Below are positions 47,873-58,771 of a DNA stretch of 64,000 nt, one piece after another. The position numbers and the translations under genes are program-made. How positions within the stretch are numbered: position 1 is the first letter of the stretch; each line of letters opens with the position of its first letter. This stretch comes from Archivesica marissinica (lineage: Eukaryota > Mollusca > Bivalvia > Venerida > Vesicomyidae): positions 14,091,631-14,155,630 of the forward strand of contig CM026400.1 of the NCBI GenBank assembly GCA_014843695.1. Reading direction: 5' to 3'. The notes below the pieces were generated by a model. The model was not told where the DNA came from. It did not search any database and saw only the letters and a list, made by a program, of their open reading frames with translations.

Positions 47873-50800
47873 TTTTATTCAAAACCATTCGGCTAAAAAG
47901 CCCATGAGGTCAAAACATATGCATAATAGAGATAGCGAACAGCGAATATAACAAACCGTATTAAAAACAGTAGCTGTAAATAGCGTTAAATACAATCTAC
48001 TGTGACCTACCGTTATGTATATGCACATTACCCCTCGCCGCTGTAGGTTCGAATCCCACTGGGGCGTCGAATTATTTCGTGTGAGGAAGCGATCCAGCTT
48101 GCTAGTGGTAGGTTCTGCTCGGTTACCCGTACGTGTCTACGTGTACGGGGTCTTCCTCCACCAGGGCTGTCCGATTAGCGCAGTGGTTAACGCGCTCGCT
48201 TCTCGCCAATGCAACCAGGGTTCGATCCTCGGACCGGAAAGTATGTGAGGTGGTCGTCCGATCGGACAGGTGGGTTGTCTCCGGGGACTCCGGTTTCCTC
48301 CCACATGAATGACCACATTTACGCTTTCATCCGCGCCAACAAGAGTGATTAATATAAGTTGTTAGAACTTGTTTCGCAATCGGTGTAAAATAAATAAAGT
48401 TTACACTTTACTCAGTTTCGAATATAAAACATATGCTGTCGAAATATAATGGAACTCAACTGTATTGCACTGCTGAAAAACTAGTAATCGCCACAAAACA
48501 ACGTTCTCACAATGTCGACCATAAGATCGTGAGAAATCGTGAGAATGTCGACCGTAAAATCGTGAGATCAAATCCAGAGGAATACATTCCTGAATAGTTA
48601 ATCTCTTCAAAGAGCACCCTCTGCAAACTGATTTTTTTTACAACAGGTGCATGTTCATGATAGTCGGAAAATAACTAAGATACAAAAGTACATCTAACCG
48701 CGCAGGAATACGAAACGCCACCTGTGACAGAGGAAATACCATATTTCACTGTGACAGAGGAAATGCCATATTTCACTGTCTCAAAGATGGAGATTTCTTT
48801 CATTGAGAAAACTCGTTATCATTCATTGGAAAGCATAAAAACGGTTGTCGCCAGATCGGACAGGTGGGTCTTCTCAGGGGACTCCGGTTTCCTCCCACAT
48901 GAATGACCATATTTACGCTTTTATCCGCGCCAACGAGAGTGATTAATATAAGTTGTTAGAACTTGCTTCACAATCGTTGTAATATAAATAAAGTTTAAAC
49001 TTTTTTTAATAGCTGGAGAGTCACCATATAACATAAGCTGTTGATGCAATTTTCAAACCCAAATACAAACAAAAATGGTATGCACATTGTCCATGTAGCT
49101 TGCTAATTAATTAATTAATTAATTAATTGAATAATTTAGTTTACATAGGATTCGTTTATGCCACTCGTGGAAATACACATTTCAGTGATCACTCGATGAA
49201 TTAAAAATGATAAAATCCTATCTTACACTAATAAACACAAATGTGCGTGTTTTACGTTTATTTATCGTCGCTACCGGTTGACCATATGAGCGACGCCGCC
49301 TGAAGAGATTAGTCATTTTAGATTGTTGGAGGATAGTGCAATGATACAGAGAGAGAGACCCCCATTCCAGAGTATCCTCTGGTTCTTTTACGTGCACAGT
49401 GTAAAGCACCGACACGAGACCTCGGTTTAACGTCCCATCTGAAAGACTTAATTTTATTAGGGTCAGATGGGGGATCGAACCTGCGATCCCTGGATTGCCA
49501 GTCCAGCGTGTTGTCACTGGACTACAGATTCGTCTGGGGGAAAAACACAAATAGCCTCTTTTTTCTTTTTTTATAATGCAGGTGCCTTGATGACGGCGCT
49601 TGGGTTTTCAGCAGCCGACCAACCAGAACGCGCCATTATGCTGCATTCTCAATTACGAGCTTTTCATGACGTCATCATACGATTTGCTGCTATGCGAGTG
49701 GATTCGACGGAATACGCATGCCTTAAAGCGCTTGTTTTGTTCAAATCAGGTACAGTATATAATTAATATGACTTCTGTCAATGAGAGACATCGGTGAGTT
49801 ACTGCCCCTGAATACTCTTCAAGGAAGGTAAATCCTCTTAATTGGTTTCCTCTGTTGTTATCGTTGTTTACTTTGCACAATGGTGCTATAAATTTGCGTT
49901 CTCATCTTATAATTATTAAATTACTAAATGAAATGTGCTACAGTATCTACAATGGATATTACGTTTTTATAGATTCGTGGTTATAAGACGGATGCGGCAT
50001 TCCATAGTTAACGCAGTATTCAATCGCGCATGCGTCGTATATACGAATGATTTCATGTCTTGCCGTTGTCTGTTCACTCGAGTGTGAATCGAAGACGATC
50101 GGCAATGTCTGTCTTTGACGGAAATTACCGACGTTCGCCGAATCAACCTCAGGTTGTTGTGAAAGTGAGCCCTGTGACATTTCACTGTAAACATTTGTTA
50201 TCATTTTATTACGATTAAAATAGCAGTAATCATACCACAACATTTGGTTAGGGAACAACAGTAAAAACAAAGGAACCCAATTGATATGACAAATATACAT
50301 TTCGGGATAAATCGGAGTTTATCTGCCAAGGGAGATAATAGAAAAATAAACAATATCTCTCATGATAACTGTTATTATTCGTGAGTGGGAGGGGTTCTAA
50401 TTGTTGACAGTGTCTGGTGTGAATTTTGTTTGTCTGATAGCATCCGACCTATGACTACATTTTAAATCGAGTGTCGGAGTATTGGTATTCAAGCAACGAT
50501 CTAACAGAAAGAGCGACTTTACTAATCAAAGTTCCGACGTTGCATGCATGTCTCGGCTCTGGTTCTATTTTTAGAATGCGTGACGTGATAAATGATGTAA
50601 TTCAAACCACCAATTAGCTATGCACAGCTTAGATCTGTTGATTACTGTCAATTATTATATGTATTGTTGCTTTACATGTTCAGGATTACGTGTTTAGAGT
50701 ATTGTTGTTGTGTAGGATAATCACTTCTGCGTTTCATCGAGGTATGAAATGTCAGCTTGTTAACACCTAATTTGCATAAAATCCGAAGGTAATTTTTTAT

Positions 50801-51418
50801 TCGTGCACGTAAAAGAACCAGAGGAGACCCTGTAATGGGTCTCTGTCTGTATCATTGCACTATCCTCCAACAATCTAAAATGACTAATCTCTTCAGGAGG
50901 CGTCGCTCATATGGGAACCGGTAGCGACGATAAAAAAACGTAAAACACCACCGCTGATTCCTCACACATCTCAATACAGCACAGAATCCATTACGCTGTA
51001 CATGTTCCTATAGTGTTGGAAAGGACTACATTCGTGGACAGTCGCGATTTAATAATCACATTGGTTACTTAGAGAATATAATCAGGTGGCAGTTCGTCGT
51101 GTTATGAATCAGCCAATCGGAATCACAACATTGCAAGTTGTAATTATGCATATGCAAATTTTAACCTATATTTCAGAAATGAAGGGCTTAAGGGATTATA
51201 CTCAGGTAGAGCTCTTGCAAGACCAAGCCCAAGTTATGTTGACAGACTACTGCTACGCAAACCACCCATCTAGCAAAGTTCGTTTCGGAAAACTGCTCTT
51301 ACTACTGCCGACGTTACGGACGGTCGGTGCCAAGGCGATAGAAGAAGTGTTCTTCAGGAAGACCATTGGAAATATTCCGATTGAACGTCTGCTTTGTGAC
51401 ATGTTTAAATCAAGTTAA
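38914..51418 (+). CDS. NR2E3: NR2E3-type nuclear receptor gene (six exons seen, 577 aa)
   Basis: Joined exons: 38914-39153, 43438-43546, 45952-46565, 47043-47405, 49582-49749, 51177-51418. All five introns are GT-AG and phase-compatible. From the first full codon there are 577 residues. Residues 11-71 are a two-zinc-finger DNA-binding domain (Cys 11, 14, 28, 31 and 47, 53, 63, 66; P-box CDGCR), followed by the CTE (AVQHERAPR, 80-88). A Ser/Pro-rich hinge covers about 117-385, and the ligand-binding domain runs from about 385 to 577. The LBD has the signature [16 protein letters not shown] and the helix-12 end [13 protein letters not shown] and LBD match vertebrate NR2E3 (PNR) and fly Hr51; worm fax-1 is in the same group. 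The product is a nuclear transcription factor, with photoreceptor or neuronal identity roles in relatives. The N-terminal coding exon is not certain. The hinge is much longer than in human NR2E3 (about 410 aa in total). Confidence 0.93.
39184..39386 (+). mobile_element. SINE E copy
   Basis: Complete. It starts only about 30 bp after the donor of the DBD exon. Confidence 0.82.
39752..40032. mobile_element. hAT-like MITE with 8-bp duplication
   Basis: Ends TAGGGACGGCAGCGAA and TTCGTTGCCATACCTA, flanked by GTATATAC on both sides (39744-39751, 40033-40040). It is inserted in a dispersed repeat also present intact at 47508-47530. Confidence 0.88.
40294..40585 (-). mobile_element. SINE A copy
   Basis: Complete, with flanks CAGTCTGGCTA and CAGTCTGACTA as a probable target duplication. 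Confidence 0.88.
40684..40882 (+). mobile_element. SINE B, head-truncated
   Basis: The copy starts at AGGTGCGAAAGGTCCGGAG and is complete after that. Confidence 0.78.
40883..42220. other. Intron after the DBD exon
   Basis: AT-rich, mostly unique sequence with no recognised element. Confidence 0.4.
42221..42365. repeat. Two-copy tandem duplication (~70 bp)
   Basis: Both copies contain CGAGTCTACGATAGGATAGA, in the intron after the DBD exon. Confidence 0.85.
42693..42917. mobile_element. TIR element of the CTAGAGGACATAG family
   Basis: Ends ACTAGAGGACATAGAAAACG and CGTTTTCTATGTCCTCTAGT are inverted repeats flanked by TATA-like sequence. It is a short non-coding MITE; the superfamily is not clear. 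Confidence 0.8.
43080..43345 (+). repeat. Probable retroelement tails
   Basis: GTTAAATAAAGTC followed by (TTA)n, then a second tail with CCAATAAATGAATGAAG. These look like polyadenylated 3' ends of retroelements. Confidence 0.45.
43438..43546 (+). CDS. NR2E3: NR2E3-like CTE exon
   Basis: This short exon follows TTTTAATAG and runs to a GTATAT donor. Joined to the DBD exon it restores [10 protein letters not shown], the conserved C-terminal extension of NR2E receptors, then [20 protein letters not shown], then GDYLGRT. Both phases fit (1 in, 2 out). It has no open-frame signal of its own. Confidence 0.9.
43694..43978 (+). mobile_element. SINE A copy
   Basis: Complete, in the intron right after the NR2E3-like CTE exon. 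Confidence 0.85.
44070..44318 (+). mobile_element. SINE D copy
   Basis: Complete, ending near GGCATAAAACCCGAGCAA. Confidence 0.82.
44517..44700. mobile_element. pogo/Tigger-like MITE
   Basis: The same family as 29763, with the ends slightly diverged (CAGTGAAACCTG at left). Confidence 0.75.
44961..45208. repeat. Long hairpin, ~91-bp arms
   Basis: Arms 44961-45051 and 45118-45208 are nearly perfect inverted repeats (for example GGCCAAGGGACATAGATG and its complement) around a 66-bp loop. It lies in an intron of the receptor gene. Confidence 0.88.
45225..45370 (+). repeat. LINE-type 3' tail with (CACT)n
   Basis: Similar to 38400-38530, ending in a CTCA/CACT microsatellite at 45341-45370. Confidence 0.5.
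45570..45902 (+). mobile_element. SINE B with an expanded CT tract
   Basis: The same internal CT-rich site as at 31853 is expanded here to about 120 bp (45692-45820). The tail ends about 50 bp before the hinge exon acceptor. Confidence 0.8.
45692..45820. repeat. (CT)n tract
   Basis: Perfect CT for about 70 bp, then a CCCTCTC-rich part, inside SINE B. Confidence 0.95.
45952..46565 (+). CDS. NR2E3: NR2E3-like hinge exon
   Basis: The acceptor follows a T-rich tract and AATATAG, and the donor is GTATGT. The first residues are [12 protein letters not shown]. The exon encodes about 205 residues of hinge, rich in Pro, Asn and Ser, with an acidic and Ser-rich end ([19 protein letters not shown]). 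No folded domain is visible. The alternative acceptor at CAG 45954-45956 would break the phase with the CTE exon, so 45952 was chosen. Confidence 0.9.
46566..47042 (+). other. Short intron between hinge and LBD exons
   Basis: A 477-bp, AT-rich GT-AG intron, one of the few here without a SINE or array. Confidence 0.8.
47043..47405 (+). CDS. NR2E3: NR2E3-like LBD exon 1
   Basis: The acceptor is AACTTCAG and the donor GTAAGT. The exon ends the hinge and begins the ligand-binding domain at [20 protein letters not shown]. It contains the nuclear-receptor LBD signature [16 protein letters not shown] and [10 protein letters not shown], close to human NR2E3. Confidence 0.95.
47839..47872. repeat. 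(GACA)n microsatellite
   Basis: About eight units, in the intron after LBD exon 1. Confidence 0.95.
48168..48408 (+). mobile_element. SINE C copy
   Basis: Complete, with a well-kept head. Confidence 0.82.
48846..49002 (+). mobile_element. SINE C, head-truncated
   Basis: The copy starts at GTCGCCAGATCGGACAGG and is complete to the tail. Confidence 0.78.
49243..49535 (-). mobile_element. SINE A copy
   Basis: Complete, flanked by AAACACAAAT on both sides. It ends about 45 bp before the LBD exon at 49582. Confidence 0.88.
49582..49749 (+). CDS. NR2E3: NR2E3-like LBD exon 2
   Basis: The acceptor follows a long T tract and AATGCAG; the donor is GTACAG. The exon encodes [20 protein letters not shown], then [20 protein letters not shown], then [15 protein letters not shown]. 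It corresponds to the middle LBD helices, with the ALVLFK motif of NR2E3. A SINE A copy ends about 45 bp upstream of the exon. Confidence 0.94.
49784..50345. repeat. Dispersed repeat, second copy, in the receptor gene
   Basis: It matches 530-900, with about 200 bp of extra unrelated DNA (49970-50200) in the middle. It lies in the last intron of the NR2E3-like gene. Confidence 0.68.
50803..50948 (+). mobile_element. SINE A, tail fragment
   Basis: The copy starts at GTGCACGTAAAAGAACC and runs to the tail. Confidence 0.8.
51177..51418 (+). CDS. NR2E3: NR2E3-like last exon
   Basis: The acceptor is CTATATTTCAG. The exon encodes [20 protein letters not shown] through [14 protein letters not shown] and [20 protein letters not shown] to KSS and TAA. 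Helix 12 (AF-2) is complete and intact. A 36-bp minisatellite begins about 12 bp after the stop, so it would be in the 3' UTR if that extends. Confidence 0.95.
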
Positions 51419-51429
51419 ACGTCCATGCA

Positions 51430-52866
51430 CTCGCAATAAGAGACATTGCCATTGGTCAGTTACTGCCCCTGTATACTCCTAGAAGCATTGTCATTGGTCA
51501 GTTACTGCCCCTGAATATCCATAGACGCATTGCCATTGGTCAGTTACTGCCCCTGTATACTCCTAGAGGCATTGTCATTGGTCAGTTACTGCCCCTGTAT
51601 ACTCCTAGAAGCATTGCCATTGGTCAGTTACTGCCCCTGTATACTCCTAGAGGCATTGTCATTGGTCAGTTACTGCCCCTGTATACTCATAGAGACATTG
51701 CCATTGGTCAGTTACTGCCCCTGTATACTCATAGAGGCATTGTCATTGGTCAGTTACTGCCCCTGTATACTCCTAGAAGCATTGCCATTGGTCAGTTACT
51801 GCCCCTGAATACTCATAGAGGCATTGTCATTGGTCAGTTATTGCCCCTGAATACTCCTAGAAGCATTGTCATTGGTCAGTTACTGCCCATGGATATTCAT
51901 AGAGGCATTGTCATTGGTCAGTTACTGCCCCTGTATACTCATAGAGGCATTGTCATTGGTCAGTTACTGCCCCAGTATACTCCTAGAGGCATTGTCATTG
52001 GTCAGTTACTGCCCCTGTATACTCATAGACGCATTGTCATTTGTCAGTTACTGCCCCTGTATACTCATAGACGCATTGTCATTGGTCAGTTACTGCCCAT
52101 GGATATTCATAGAGGCATTGTCAGTGGTCAGTTACTGCCCCTGTATACTCATAGACGCATTGTCATTGGTCAGTTACTGCCCCTGAATACTCATAGAGGC
52201 ATTGTCATTGGTCAGTTATTGCCCCTGAATACTCCTAGAAGCATTGTCATTGGTCAGTTACTGCCCATGGATATTCATAGAGGCAATGTCATTGGTCAGT
52301 TACTGCCCCTGCATACTCCTAGAGACATTGTCATTGGTCAGTTACTGTCCCTGTATACTCATAGAGGCATTGTCATTGGTCAGTTACTGCCCCTGTATAC
52401 TCATATACGCATTGTCATTGGTCAGTTACTGTCCCTGTATACTCATAGACGCATTGTCATTGGTCAGTTACTGCCCCTGTATACTTCTAGAGGCATTGTC
52501 ATTAGTCAGTTACTGCCTCTGAATACTCCTAGAGGCATTGCCATTGGTCAGTTACTGCCCCTGTATACTCAGAGACATTGCCATTGGTCAGTTATTGCCC
52601 CTGAATACTCCTAGAAGCATTGTCATTGGTCAGTTACTGTCACTGAATATTCATAAAGGCATTATCATTGGTCAGTTACTGTCCCTGAATATTCATAGAG
52701 GCATTGCCATTGGTCAGTTACTGCCACTGAATATTCATAGAGGCATTATCATTGGTCAGTTACTGTTCCTGAATATTCATAGAGGCATTGTCATTGGTCA
52801 GTTACTGCCACTGAATATTCATAGAGGCGTTGTCATTGGTCAGTTACTGACCCTGAATATTCATAG
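51430..52866. repeat. 36-bp minisatellite after the receptor stop codon (about 40 copies)
   Basis: The unit includes ATTGTCATTGGTCAGTTACT and GCCCCTGAATACTC. It is the amplified head of the dispersed repeat that continues at 52867. Confidence 0.92.
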
Positions 52867-53500
52867 AAATAGATAGGTCCTCTTAATTGCTTTCCTCTGT
52901 TTTTATCGTTGTATCCATTGCAACATGATACTATCGATGTTCACCCACGTTCTCATATTATTATTATTTAATTAAATTTTGACAGATGTCCTACATTACA
53001 GTCAAACATGTGCTAACGACCACCTGTTAATAGCGACCACCTGTCAACAACGGTCAGTTTAATTCCCCCCATCCATATTTGTTTTTTAAAAGAGCAGATA
53101 CAATGTATATAATGGTGCTATATTATTATTAAAACCGATTAAATGTTATTGTATTTTTTCTACACAGTACATGCATCAAATTCAATAATAAGAAAATGGG
53201 CATGGTGGTTGTATTTGGAGGTCATGATTAATGACCCTCCGAATAAAGACCACATGTGAACAAAGACCACTTTGCCTACTTCCCAAGGTCGATCTTTGTT
53301 CACAGGTCTGACTGTATATCCAATGGATACTGTACTGTAAACAAAAATTAATTACCATGATTTTGATAAAATCGCATTTATCATATCCGCAACATCTGGC
53401 TTTGGAACAATACTAACAAAAAAAGATTCCAACAAAAAGGACCAATATACATTTCGGGATAAATCGGATTTCTTTCTGCTAAGGGAGATCATAGATTCTC
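52867..53500. repeat. Dispersed repeat, third copy
   Basis: It matches 530-900, interrupted by the MITE at 52999-53314. Its first ~36 bases are the unit of the array at 51430-52866. Confidence 0.7.
52999..53314. mobile_element. pogo/Tigger-like MITE, second subfamily
   Basis: Ends CAGTCAAACATGTG and CACAGGTCTGACTG with TA flanks. It is inserted in the dispersed repeat that continues at 53315 (compare the uninterrupted copy near 690). Confidence 0.78.
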
Positions 53501-53855
53501 GTTCACGATTTGCTAGACTATGGCTAATTAGTATTTGTTTCTAGTGTCCCGACTAACATAACTTGATATGTCATGTTACTATTGAAGCAGACGAACTTTT
53601 GAATGAATACAACATCCTATATATTACGTCATAAATAGTTTTAGTTCAAGAAATAATAGCTCGCTGTCATGGCCGTGATACAGGAAGCATATGTTTTCGC
53701 GACCCATAAATGTAAAAATGTGTACACATGTCGGAGTATGTTATGCCGCATGCGATATCCATACTTTAATCAATATTGTAAGTTTTGCTATAACTATAGT
53801 ATATTTTGTAGCAAATTAGGACATTTAATCCATTGATAGTTCGTCATTATATTTA
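53500..53855. other. No supported feature
   Basis: AT-rich DNA downstream of the receptor gene. Confidence 0.4.
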
Positions 53856-54660
53856 GCGTCAACTGTTCCTACATTGATAGTTCGTTATTGCATTGATAGT
53901 TCGTTGTTGCATTGATAGTTCGTTATTGCATTTAACATCAACATTTCCTACATTGATAGTTCGTTATTGCATTGATAGTTCGGTATTACATTTAGCATCA
54001 ACATTTCCTACATTGATAGTTCGTTGTTGCATTGATAGTTCGTTATTGCATTTAACATCAACATGTCCTACATTGATAGTTCGTTATTGCATTGATAGTT
54101 CGTTATTACATTTAACATCAACATTTCCTACATTGATAGTTCGTTATTGCATTGATAGTTCGTTATTACATTTAGCATCAACATTTCCTACATTGATAGT
54201 TCGTTATTGCATTGATAGTTCGTTATTGCATTTAACATCAACATTTCCTACATTGATAGTTCGTTATTGCATTGATAGTTCGGTATTGCATTGATAGTTC
54301 GGTATTGCATTGATAATTCGTTATTACATTTAACATCAACATTTCCTACATTGATAGTTCGTTATTGCATTGATAGTTCGTTATTACATTTAACATCAAC
54401 ATTTCCTACATTGATAGTTCGTTATTGCATTGATAGTTCGTTATTGCATTGATAGTTCGTTATTACATTTAACATCAACATTTCCTACATTGATAGTTCG
54501 TTATTGCATTGATAGTTCGTTATTGCATTGATAGTTCGTTATTACATTTAACATCAACATTTCCTACATTGATAGTTCGTTATTGCATTGATAGTTCGTT
54601 ATTACATTTAACATCAACATTTCCTACATTGATAGTTCGTTATTGCATTGATAGTTAGGT
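53856..54660. repeat. Minisatellite with CATTGATAGTTCGTTATTG
   Basis: A higher-order mix of a 20-bp unit and a ~60-bp unit (with CATTTAACATCAACATTTCC). Confidence 0.92.
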
Positions 54661-54871
54661 ATTGCATTTAGCTTATAATTTTCATGTATTTGAACACCTT
54701 ATAAAACATTATTTATGCACTTTACTACATTTAGCTGTCATGTTATTTAAGAATTGGTAAATATACCGACACTTTATTTACGTTATTATTACCTGTACCA
54801 AATTCATTCAGCAACATTCCAATCGTATCACTTAGCAAAACGCAAATCAGAATAATTTAATACAACTCCAA

Positions 54872-55090
54872 TCGGAATCCTTCGACAAAACTCCAATCAG
54901 AATCCTTCGACAAAACTCCAATCAGAATCCTTCGCCAAAAACACCAATCAGAATCCTTCGACAAAAACTCCAATCCGAATCCTTCGACAAAACTCCAATC
55001 CGAATCCTTCGACAAAACTCCAATCCGAATCCTTCAACAAAAACACCAATCAGAATCATTCGACAAAACACCAATCAGAATCCTTCAACA
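54872..55090. repeat. 24-bp tandem repeat (about 9 copies)
   Basis: The unit is ACTCCAATCAGAATCCTTCG plus AC/AAA. Confidence 0.9.
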
Positions 55091-55340
55091 AACCGCCTCC
55101 GTGGTCGAGTGATTAACGTCTCCGACTTATATACCACGGTAACCTAACATCACCGATGGTCACGGGTTCGAGCTCCGCTCAGACCATGTCTCTTTATATG
55201 ATATATAACAGTTGGCAGTTTCTTACGGAGGTTGGTGCACCAAATACTGTTAACCGCTGTAGCCTGCCCAGGAAAGGTGTTACGGTAAACTGCCTATCGT
55301 TCAAATGGGCAACCGGTAGCGACGATAATAAACTTAAATA
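55089..55340 (+). mobile_element. SINE D with SINE A-like tail
   Basis: Head and body of D, then AATGGGCAACCGGTAGCGAC as in family A. This is a D/A composite like the one at 23467-23640. Confidence 0.75.
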
Positions 55341-55910
55341 ACAAAAAATACCAGAAGTAAAAAAAAAATTGAAAAATCGAGACAGGAACCCAGGCTATGT
55401 TGTCCTTTGCTAAGCACTAACCGGAAGCTGAGTTTATCGTGGGCATATCATCAAAATAATGGAAACTTGAGGTCATATTAAATACAGTCGAGAATTGGTA
55501 GCGGTCGATAATTGGTACCCTGAGGCTAGTATAGCCAATATGAATTACATAGCCTATTGTCATAGTATAACATAATTGGCATAGTATAACCTATTTGGAA
55601 TAGAGTCACATATATGTGCTAACAGACTGGATGATTCTTATGTCCACAGTTCACCTTTTTGTTCTGATTGTAGAATATAAATATCACTATTTAAATTTGG
55701 GTTGTGTCGGTGAGTAGGTGACACGGTGTCGTTGAAATATATTTGAAGATTATGTTATGCATTTTGTGTCTGAATGACAGTTATGGTATATATGTTCATT
55801 TTTGTTTACCTTCAAGAGAAAATAGAATACAAATAAAGGCGTGCAATAGGTGTTGACTCGTGTTTATCCACAGCATGTATGTGTGTTACGTTTATTTATC
55901 TTCGCCCTTG
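55340..55910. other. No supported gene
   Basis: Contains AATAAA near 55822 and could hold a 3' end, but nothing ties it to a gene. Confidence 0.35.
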
Positions 55911-55912
55911 TC

Positions 55913-56168
55913 CGCCCCAGTGGTCGAGTGGTTAAGGTCGCTGACTTGTATACCACTGTAACCTATCATCACTGATGGTCACGGGTTCGAGCCCCGCTCA
56001 GACCGTGTTTCATTTATATGAAAAAGATGGCAGTTTCTTACGGAGGTTGGTGCACCCAAGTACTGGTTAAACGCTGGAGCCTGTCCAGGAAAGGTGAAGG
56101 TATTAGGTAAACTGCCCGCCGGCGATATAGCCCAAACATGGTGCTGATGCAGGCGTAAAACCCGAACA
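55913..56168 (+). mobile_element. SINE D copy
   Basis: Complete. Confidence 0.82.
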
Positions 56169-56245
56169 ATAAAAAATATAACATATTATATTCGTCCGAT
56201 TAACGGCATGATCTAGGCGCCGTTGCAGCTAATGTAGGTAGAAGT

Positions 56246-56503
56246 ATGTGCTCATATGAGCGACGCCTCCTGAAGAGATTAGTCCTTTTAGATTTTTTTG
56301 GAGGATAGTGCAATGATACAGACAGAGACCCATTCCAGAGTCTCATATGGTTCTTTTGCGTGCACGGTGTACAGCACCGACACCAGACCTGGGCTTAGTC
56401 ACATCTGAAAGACTGTTCATTGTATTAGGGTCAGACGGGGGATCGAACCTGTGATCCCTGGATTACCAGTCCAGCGTGTTACCACTGGACTACAGATCCG
56501 TCT
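56246..56503 (-). mobile_element. SINE A copy
   Basis: The tail end is clipped and the head is complete. Confidence 0.83.
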
Positions 56504-56581
56504 CTGAAAAGACGACAGATCATACTATATTGTTTGATTTTCCAATAGGATGACCTTTTACATTCGTGTCATTATTGTATA

Positions 56582-56800
56582 CACATTTATTTGAGCTCGA
56601 TTGCGAAACAACTTCTTACAACTTATATTATTCACTCTCGAGACCTTATTCATGATGGTATCCATCGCCATGAAGGAGAGAGAAGAGGCAACGTGGAATT
56701 TAAATACCTTGCCTAAGGGCACACTCGTAACGGCTCCAGCGGGGCTCGAACTCCGGACATTTAGCACCTGAAGCAAACACGCATCCACTGCTTCCACTAA
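56582..56800 (-). mobile_element. SINE B copy
   Basis: Nearly complete. Confidence 0.78.
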
Positions 56801-56883
56801 TAAATAACACAATTCAAGGACAGGATCGCGCGCTTTCACACTTAAGATAATGAGCCCAGAATTATTCTATTCAAACATAGAGA

Positions 56884-57000
56884 AGGGGAAACATGGAATT
56901 TAAATTCCCTAAGTGCGCAATCGTAACGGCTCCAGCTGGGCTCGAACTCCGGACCTTTCGCACTTGAAGCACTATCTATGCGCTATCACAACTTCCATAT
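56884..57000 (-). mobile_element. SINE B, head half
   Basis: Head and part of the body, followed directly by a SINE E copy, as at 38012-38110. Confidence 0.7.
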
Positions 57001-57057
57001 TCGTGTCCTTAAAGAGAAACCAACACTATGATTACAAAAATGTATAGGAGATCATCT

Positions 57058-57270
57058 GGTAGCGTCCGTGGTCCAGTGGTAGAGCGTCGGATTGAACGAT
57101 CACGGGTTCGATACTCGGTCAGGCCACGTATGTAGTGTCATTGAGCAAGGCACCTCACACACACTGCTTAGTACTGGTTAACCGCTTAGGTCGGCTAAGC
57201 CTGCCAATGAAATCATGTTTAGGTCGCCCCGGCAATTGTTTGACACTAATGGAACATGCATATATACATG
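57058..57270 (+). mobile_element. SINE E copy
   Basis: Complete, with a small head deletion. Confidence 0.82.
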
Positions 57271-57289
57271 TGGGTGAAGTTAGCAGTGA

Positions 57290-58145
57290 GCAGTGTACTG
57301 CTGGCAGTGTACTGCTGTTCTGCTAGCAGTGAGTAGTGTAATCCAGCAGTGAGTTATGAATTCTAGTAGTGAATGATGTGTATATGCCAAATTTCGAAAA
57401 AAATGTCCGTACTTGCTTTTCTGGCAGTGAGCAGTGGTGAATGTACGAGTAGTGTATTCCAGCAGTGGGTAGTGTAATCCAGCAGTGAGTAGTGTATTCC
57501 AGCAGTGGGTAGTGTTCTCCAGCAGTGAGTGGTGTATTCTAGTAATTTCGGGAACAATAATAAAAATAAAAAAATATTATTTTCCATACTTGCTTTTCTG
57601 GCAGTGAGCAGTGGGGGGAAATGTACAACTGTACGAGCAGTGTATTCCAACAGTGGGAAGTGTAATCCAGCAGTGATGGGTGTATTGTAGTAGTGAATGA
57701 TATACAAATGCCAAATTTCGGGGGGGGGGAATAATATAAAATATATTATTTTTAATAAAAAGAAATTCGATTTTTTTTTCTCGAAATTTTTTTACGGGTA
57801 GGTTGGGTAACCGGAAACGAGCACATATACTTTACTTCAGCGATGAGCGCTGTGGTTTAGCGATGAGCGGCTCAATCCAGTTCTGTAGTGCCTGTACTGC
57901 TGGCAGTGAGCAGTGGGGAATGTACGAGTAGTGTATTCCAGCAGTGGGTAGTGTAATCCAGCAGTGAGTGGTGTATTCTAGTAGTGGATGATGTGGAAAT
58001 GCCAAATTTCGGGGGAAATAATAAAAAACATTTTTTATTATTTTCCATACTTACTTTTCTGGCAGTGAGCAGTGGGGGGAAATGTACAACTATACGAGCA
58101 GTGATTCCAGCAGTGGGTAGTGTAATCCAGCAGTGAGTGGTGTAT
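57290..58145. repeat. AGCAGTGAG-rich compound repeat
   Basis: Short AGCAGTGGGTAGTGTAATCC units nested in a larger unit repeated three times (near 57410, 57595 and 57890), each followed by CCAAATTTCG. Confidence 0.85.
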
Positions 58146-58209
58146 TTTTTTTTGACAATTGGCATTTACAGTTTCCGTCACAATCAACAAAATTGTGCAT
58201 GCTAGCTAA

Positions 58210-58456
58210 TTAACCATTTCAACGCCAAGTAACTGACACGGACTGGTCCATGATATTTTTAGACCAATAAATTAATCGGAAAATTACATTTGGACCTGTT
58301 CATTTATCAAAATGGGCAATTTTGTCTAAAAATAGTAATATTACTGACAAAAAATGCAGATCCTGATGAGATGGCTCGTCACCGTCACGCGCCGGCTCAT
58401 CTGGATCTACACTTTTTGTAAGCCTATTTAAAGGTATGTAGTGTTGAAAGGGTTAA
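58210..58456 (-). mobile_element. piggyBac-like MITE
   Basis: Complete, with TTAA ends, about 170 bp upstream of the small MGxC gene. Confidence 0.83.
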
Positions 58457-58624
58457 TACAAAATCGTAGCGAATCAAGTTGTGCCTTACTGCAACGAACG
58501 ATAACTCTCCGGAACTGACGTGATTAAGACGTTGTTCCTATGATCACGACGTCTTTGATTCAAACGTCACAATACTATTCAATTCAAAGCGCGGTTTACT
58601 TATTTACATACATATAATACTGAA

Positions 58625-58723
58625 ATGGGAGCTTGTATTGGTAAAATACTTACAAGTCAAAGCAAGGGTAACGGTACTGTACCCAGGGGCGGGGCGGACA
58701 AGAGAAAACAGTATTCTGCAATG
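58625..58723 (+). CDS. Small MGxC gene, exon 1
   Basis: This is 33 codons in phase 0, with a strong Kozak context and a GTAAGA donor. An (ATA)n run starts just after the donor. Confidence 0.6.
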
Positions 58724-58732
58724 GTAAGACAG

Positions 58733-58771
<39 letters not shown>

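Noticed and set aside
51841..52614. 257-codon frame after the receptor gene
   Set aside because: A 36-bp array; the frame is a multiple-of-three artefact.
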